From Rhizobiaceae bacterium (lineage in GTDB: Bacteria > Pseudomonadota > Alphaproteobacteria > Rhizobiales > Rhizobiaceae): a stretch of DNA of 9,690 nt. The notes beneath the pieces were generated by a model. It saw only the letters and a program-made list of their open reading frames with translations, had not been told where the DNA came from and did not search any database. Numbering within the stretch: the first letter of the stretch is position 1; each line of letters opens with the position of its first letter. Below, piece after piece: positions 6,993 to 9,690 of this stretch. Both the position numbers and the translations under genes were made by a program. The stretch lies in NCBI GenBank assembly GCA_913776675.1, contig CAJYRE010000190.1:1-9690 (forward strand). The letters run 5' to 3'.

Positions 6993-7283
6993 TCAGCTGT
7001 CGTTTTCGCGGATGGAAGAAGGGTGCCGCAGAAGCGGTGTCACCTCGATGTCCATAAATTTAAACAGCGGCAGGCCAGACAGAATCTCGTGCAGTTCCGC
7101 ATTGTCGCGCACGTCGAAAATACTGTAATTGGCGTATTGGCCAGCAAGCCGCCAGATGTGGCGCCACTTGCCGCTGCTTTGTAATTCCTGGGAATAGGCC
7201 TTTTCGCGCGCCAGAATGTCGGCCACCTCCGACTGTGGCAGGTTGTGGGGCAGGTTGACGTTCATTCGAACATGAAACAGCAT
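6993..7283 (-). CDS. catC: Muconolactone delta-isomerase
   Basis: A 96-residue enzyme that converts muconolactone to 3-oxoadipate enol-lactone; family members form decamers of ferredoxin-like subunits. The sequence has MLFHVRMNVNLP at the start, GKWRHIWRLAGQYANYSIFDV in the middle, and LHEILSGLPLF...IEVTPLLRHPSSI at the end, all typical. There are two adjacent ATG codons; the second (7283) is chosen because AAGGAG then sits 7 nt away and the family starts with a single Met, but 7286 is also possible. Its Shine-Dalgarno overlaps the catB stop codon (TAAGGAG), indicating tight coupling with catB. Confidence 0.95.
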   Translation of the reverse strand: MLFHVRMNVNLPHNLPQSEVADILAREKAYSQELQSSGKWRHIWRLAGQYANYSIFDVRDNAELHEILSGLPLFKFMDIEVTPLLRHPSSIRENDS

Positions 7284-7294
7284 CATGACACTCC

Positions 7295-8476
7295 TTATCC
7301 AACCACGCTGATGGTTTTGTGCAATCCGTCGCGTACAAAAAACGCTATGCGTTCTTCATCCAATTCAATTCCAAGGCCGGGACCGTTGGGAACTGTGAGC
7401 TCGAAATTGCTATAATCCAGCGGCGTTGTGAGAATTTCTTCGGTCAGCAGCAGCGGTCCGAACAGTTCGGTGCCCCATTGCAACTGGTTGAAGGTCGAAA
7501 ACACATGGGCAGATGCAATGGTGCCGAAAGCGCCCTCTAACATCGTCCCGCCGTAAAGACCGATCCCCGCCGCATCGGCAATAGCGGCAACGCGCTGGGC
7601 GTTGAAAAGACCACCGCTTTGCTCAATCTTCACCGCAAACACATCGGCACCACTGACTTTTGCCAGTTCGAACGCGCTTTCGGGCCCGTGCAGCGATTCG
7701 TCCGCCATCAAGGCGGTTGGAAAACGGCGCACAAGACGCGTCAAGGCCGCTGTTGAGGCCACCGGCTGCTCCACCAATTCGCAACCGGCATCGGCAAGCG
7801 CTGCCATGCCATAGGCTGCATCGGTTTCACTCCACGCCATGTTGACGTCCACCCGCACCGCTGCGTGATTGCCCAAGGCCCGTTTGATGGCCGCAACATG
7901 CGCGATGTCATCCCTTAAGGGTTTTGCGCCAATCTTGAGCTTGAAAATCTTGTGCCGACGCAGGTCCAGCATTTTTTCGGCTTCAGCAATATCCTTGGCG
8001 GTATCGCCAGATGCCAACGTCCACGCAACAGCCAGGCGGCTGCGCAGTCGCCCGCCCAATAATTCACTGACAGGCAGGCCAAGGCGCTTGCCCTGCGCAT
8101 CCAGCAATGCAGTTTCAACCGCGCATTTGGCAAAGCGATTTTCTTTGACCATTTTGCCAATGCGCGTCATCAATGTCCGCACGGCGGTGGCATCCTGCCC
8201 CAGCATCAGGGGTTTGAAATAGGTATCAATCGCCAGTTTCATGCTCTCGGGGCTTTCGCCGCCATAGGCCAGCCCACCGATTGTGGTACCTTCGCCAATA
8301 CCAACAACCCCGTCACTGCAATGAATTTTGACCAGCATCAGGGTCTGGCCGTTCATCGTCGCCACCGACAATTTGTGCGGACGGATGGTCGGAAGATCGA
8401 CAAGCATGGTCTCAACCCGCTCAACAACGGGCAAAGCAACTGTTTTCGAAACAAGGGGTGTAAAGGTCGTGTTCAT
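7295..8476 (-). CDS. catB: Muconate cycloisomerase
   Basis: A 393-residue enolase-superfamily enzyme that cyclises cis,cis-muconate to muconolactone using a divalent metal. The N-terminal capping domain contains DLPTIRPHKL (27-36) and GEGTTIGGLAYGGESPE (61-77). In the barrel, the KxK motif is Lys179/Lys181 (FKLKIG), the metal ligands are Asp210 (DVN), Glu236 (EQP) and Asp259 (ADES), and the opposing base is Lys283 (VKIE). GTMLEG and WGTELFGPLLLTEE follow near the C-terminus. Compared with Pseudomonas CatB the N-terminus is about 12 residues longer. The ATG at 8476 has no clear Shine-Dalgarno (only AGG in GTCAGGCC). It is the first gene of the minus-strand operon and faces the regulator gene across 163 bp. 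Confidence 0.95.
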   Translation of the reverse strand: MNTTFTPLVSKTVALPVVERVETMLVDLPTIRPHKLSVATMNGQTLMLVKIHCSDGVVGIGEGTTIGGLAYGGESPESMKLAIDTYFKPLMLGQDATAVRTLMTRIGKMVKENRFAKCAVETALLDAQGKRLGLPVSELLGGRLRSRLAVAWTLASGDTAKDIAEAEKMLDLRRHKIFKLKIGAKPLRDDIAHVAAIKRALGNHAAVRVDVNMAWSETDAAYGMAALADAGCELVEQPVASTAALTRLVRRFPTALMADESLHGPESAFELAKVSGADVFAVKIEQSGGLFNAQRVAAIADAAGIGLYGGTMLEGAFGTIASAHVFSTFNQLQWGTELFGPLLLTEEILTTPLDYSNFELTVPNGPGLGIELDEERIAFFVRDGLHKTISVVG

Positions 8477-8482
8477 GGCCTG

Positions 8483-8512
8483 ACGGTAAGCCTAACCACA
8501 AAAGACGTCCAA
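8483..8512 (-). promoter_or_regulatory. Candidate weak catB promoter
   Basis: On the minus strand TTGGAC (8512-8507) and TACCGT (8488-8483) with an 18-bp spacer could be the -35 and -10 boxes of an activator-dependent promoter. Start of transcription would be near 8476, the catB ATG. The boxes are poor matches, as is usual for LysR-activated promoters. An imperfect ATA-N7-TAT at 8512-8524, about 22 bp (two helical turns) from the main operator, could be the second regulator site beside the -35. Confidence 0.3.
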
Positions 8513-8531
8513 TATCATTGCTATCGCTAAT

Positions 8532-8548
8532 CATACCTATTTGGTATG
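8532..8548. promoter_or_regulatory. LysR-type operator (ATAC-N7-GTAT class)
   Basis: CATACCTATTTGGTATG is a 17-bp palindrome with one mismatched pair. It fits the T-N11-A rule of LysR regulators (T8534, A8546) and exactly matches the ATAC-N7-GTAT site known for BenM and CatM of Acinetobacter. It lies between the divergent catB and regulator genes, centred about 64 bp from the catB ATG. A further direct GGTAT copy follows at 8548-8552. The match to the regulator's own family makes this the likely primary recognition site. Confidence 0.8.
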
Positions 8549-8555
8549 GTATAAG
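8547..8555 (+). promoter_or_regulatory. Extended -10 promoter of the regulator gene
   Basis: TGGTATAAG contains TGn plus TATAAG, an extended -10 element one base from the TATAAT consensus; no good -35 is seen. It overlaps the right edge of the operator, so the bound regulator would probably block its own promoter. Transcription would start near 8562, leaving a leader of about 78 nt before the ATG at 8640. Confidence 0.5.
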
Positions 8556-8639
8556 AAAAATCGTCATCATATAGGCACTTGCCGCACTGCAAAATATCTT
8601 CAATGATAGGTCTTTTCGAGAAACAGGAAGGCTGATCTG

Positions 8640-9578
8640 ATGGATTTACGCCAGCTTCGCTACTTCGTCACGGTCGCGCAAGAGCGCAATTTCACACGCG
8701 CAGCCCAGCGTCTGCATATCGCACAGCCACCGTTAAGCCGGCAGATTCAATTGCTGGAGGAACACCTCGGCGTACCACTGATCATCCGTAAAAGCCGCCC
8801 AGTGCGACTGACGGAGGCTGGCCGGTTGTTTTACGAACAATCCTTGCAAATTCTGGGGCGGGTGGAACAGATGCAAGCGGCAACCCGTCGGGTTGGCCTC
8901 AATCAGAACAGTGTTCTCTCCATCGGCTTTGTGGCTTCGACACTTTATGGTGGCCTGCCATCGCTGGTGCGAAAGCTGCGAAAACACGCGCCGGAACTCG
9001 ATATCCAATTGCTGGAACTCGTCTCGGTCCAGCAGATTCCGGCATTGAAAGAAGGCCGCATCGACATTGGTTTCGGTCGCGTCCGTCATAGTGATCCGAA
9101 TGTCGTGGGCCTGTTGCTTCGGGAGGAACGGCTGGTGGCGGCCATTCCGAAGGGCACACCGCTTGCCCAAGATGCATCACCCCTCTCTGTTGCCGCCCTG
9201 AAGGATTGTAGAATTATTGTGTACCCGAAGGAGCCTCGCCCCGGCTATGCAGATCAGGTGCTAGGTCTGTTACAGAGCCACGAAGCTCGCCCAGCGGAAG
9301 TGCAGGAAGTCCGGGAGATCCAGACGGCTCTGGGCTTGGTTGCTGCCGAAGCTGGTATTTGCAGTATTCCGGCATCCGCGCGGCAAATGCGCTCGGACGT
9401 GCATTACCGATTGCTTGAGGGAAAGGACGTCACCTCACCCGTCATTCTCAATCATCGCATTGGCGACAATTCCCATTATATCGATCTTGTAAAACATTTG
9501 ATCCAAGAAATGTATGCAGAACATCCGTCTTGGCTGGATCTGGAACATAATCTTTTGCATACGACCTTTAATTCATAG
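8640..9578 (+). CDS. catR: LysR-type regulator of the cat/ben genes (CatR/CatM/BenM-like)
   Basis: A 312-residue transcription activator. The N-terminal winged helix-turn-helix spans about 1-60, with FTRAAQRLHIAQPPLSRQIQLLEE as the DNA-recognition part. A linker helix follows, then the inducer-binding domain (about 91-300). Compared with the remembered BenM sequence, Ser100, Ser129 and Arg147 align with its muconate-binding Ser99, Thr128 and Arg146. Arg161 and Tyr292 align with Arg160 and Tyr293 of the secondary benzoate site. IDIGFGRVRHSDP and EVREIQTALGLVAAEAGI are also family-like. AGGAAGG lies 8 nt before the ATG. It diverges from catB across a region with a matching operator. The name catR follows its position beside catB; benM or catM would be equally fair. 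Confidence 0.88.
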   Translation: MDLRQLRYFVTVAQERNFTRAAQRLHIAQPPLSRQIQLLEEHLGVPLIIRKSRPVRLTEAGRLFYEQSLQILGRVEQMQAATRRVGLNQNSVLSIGFVASTLYGGLPSLVRKLRKHAPELDIQLLELVSVQQIPALKEGRIDIGFGRVRHSDPNVVGLLLREERLVAAIPKGTPLAQDASPLSVAALKDCRIIVYPKEPRPGYADQVLGLLQSHEARPAEVQEVREIQTALGLVAAEAGICSIPASARQMRSDVHYRLLEGKDVTSPVILNHRIGDNSHYIDLVKHLIQEMYAEHPSWLDLEHNLLHTTFNS

Positions 9579-9690
9579 CAAAGACTGTTTGCATAGTTGG
9601 CCTCGGCATTTTATCGGATCCAGAATTAGGGTCATCACACCTTGTTTAAGGGAACATCGGGCTGAGATAGCCCAGTGTCGAGTGGCGTCT

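Noticed and set aside
9578..9592. GCAAA/TTTGC stem directly after the regulator stop codon as a terminator.
   Set aside because: Only 5 AT-rich base pairs and no T-run; too weak to call.
9651..9690. CTGAGA inside GGGCTGAGATAGCCC near the right edge recalls the conserved motif of TPP riboswitches.
   Set aside because: The expected GGGGUGC-type upstream strand and a P3 stem are not found before it, and the downstream half would lie outside the window. The 5-bp hairpin alone is not enough.
1..9690. CRISPR arrays, tRNA or rRNA genes, transposases, phage or defence genes.
   Set aside because: None seen on either strand; all long frames are accounted for by the benzoate/catechol pathway and its regulator.

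Overview
The window is a nearly complete benzoate-to-3-oxoadipate catabolic cluster (ben/cat genes, ortho-cleavage branch). All enzyme genes lie on the minus strand, and one LysR-type regulator gene diverges from them on the plus strand. Base composition looks to be in the mid-50s % G+C. Gene content and a hairpin resembling the rhizobial intergenic mosaic elements (RIME) suggest an alphaproteobacterium of the Hyphomicrobiales, possibly a Brucella/Ochrobactrum relative. That placement is an inference; there is no rRNA or other marker here.

Layout, in transcription order from the right: a LysR regulator similar to CatM/BenM (8640-9578, +). A 163-bp divergent control region follows, with a 17-bp palindrome of the ATAC-N7-GTAT class. 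Then, all on minus: catB (muconate cycloisomerase), catC (muconolactone isomerase), catA (catechol 1,2-dioxygenase), benA and benB (benzoate dioxygenase alpha and beta subunits), benC (its reductase) and benD (cis-diol dehydrogenase). A 305-bp gene-free stretch (1880-2184) packed with inverted repeats comes next. It is followed by benK (benzoate uptake, MFS) and the first 164 codons of catD/pcaD (3-oxoadipate enol-lactonase), which runs off the left edge.

Pathway: BenK imports benzoate. BenABC makes the cis-1,2-dihydrodiol and BenD oxidises and decarboxylates it to catechol. CatA opens the ring to cis,cis-muconate, CatB and CatC give 3-oxoadipate enol-lactone, and CatD gives 3-oxoadipate. The final CoA-transferase and thiolase steps are not in the window. 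The benA/benB and benC/benD pairs overlap by ATGA and catB/catC are nearly contiguous, so the seven genes from catB to benD look like one transcription unit. Small hairpins lie in the two longer gaps (catC-catA, catA-benA).

Every gene appears intact, with its expected catalytic residues. The enzymology is ordinary. The parts worth a second look are non-coding: (i) two related ~74-nt hairpins in mirror orientation, a 41-nt palindrome and a RIME-like hairpin, all side by side between benD and benK; (ii) the operator region, where the regulator's likely promoter overlaps its own binding site and catB may have little or no leader; (iii) the fused cat-ben layout under one regulator that appears to keep both the muconate-site and benzoate-site residues of BenM. 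The last 112 bases (9579-9690), after the regulator, hold no recognisable gene.
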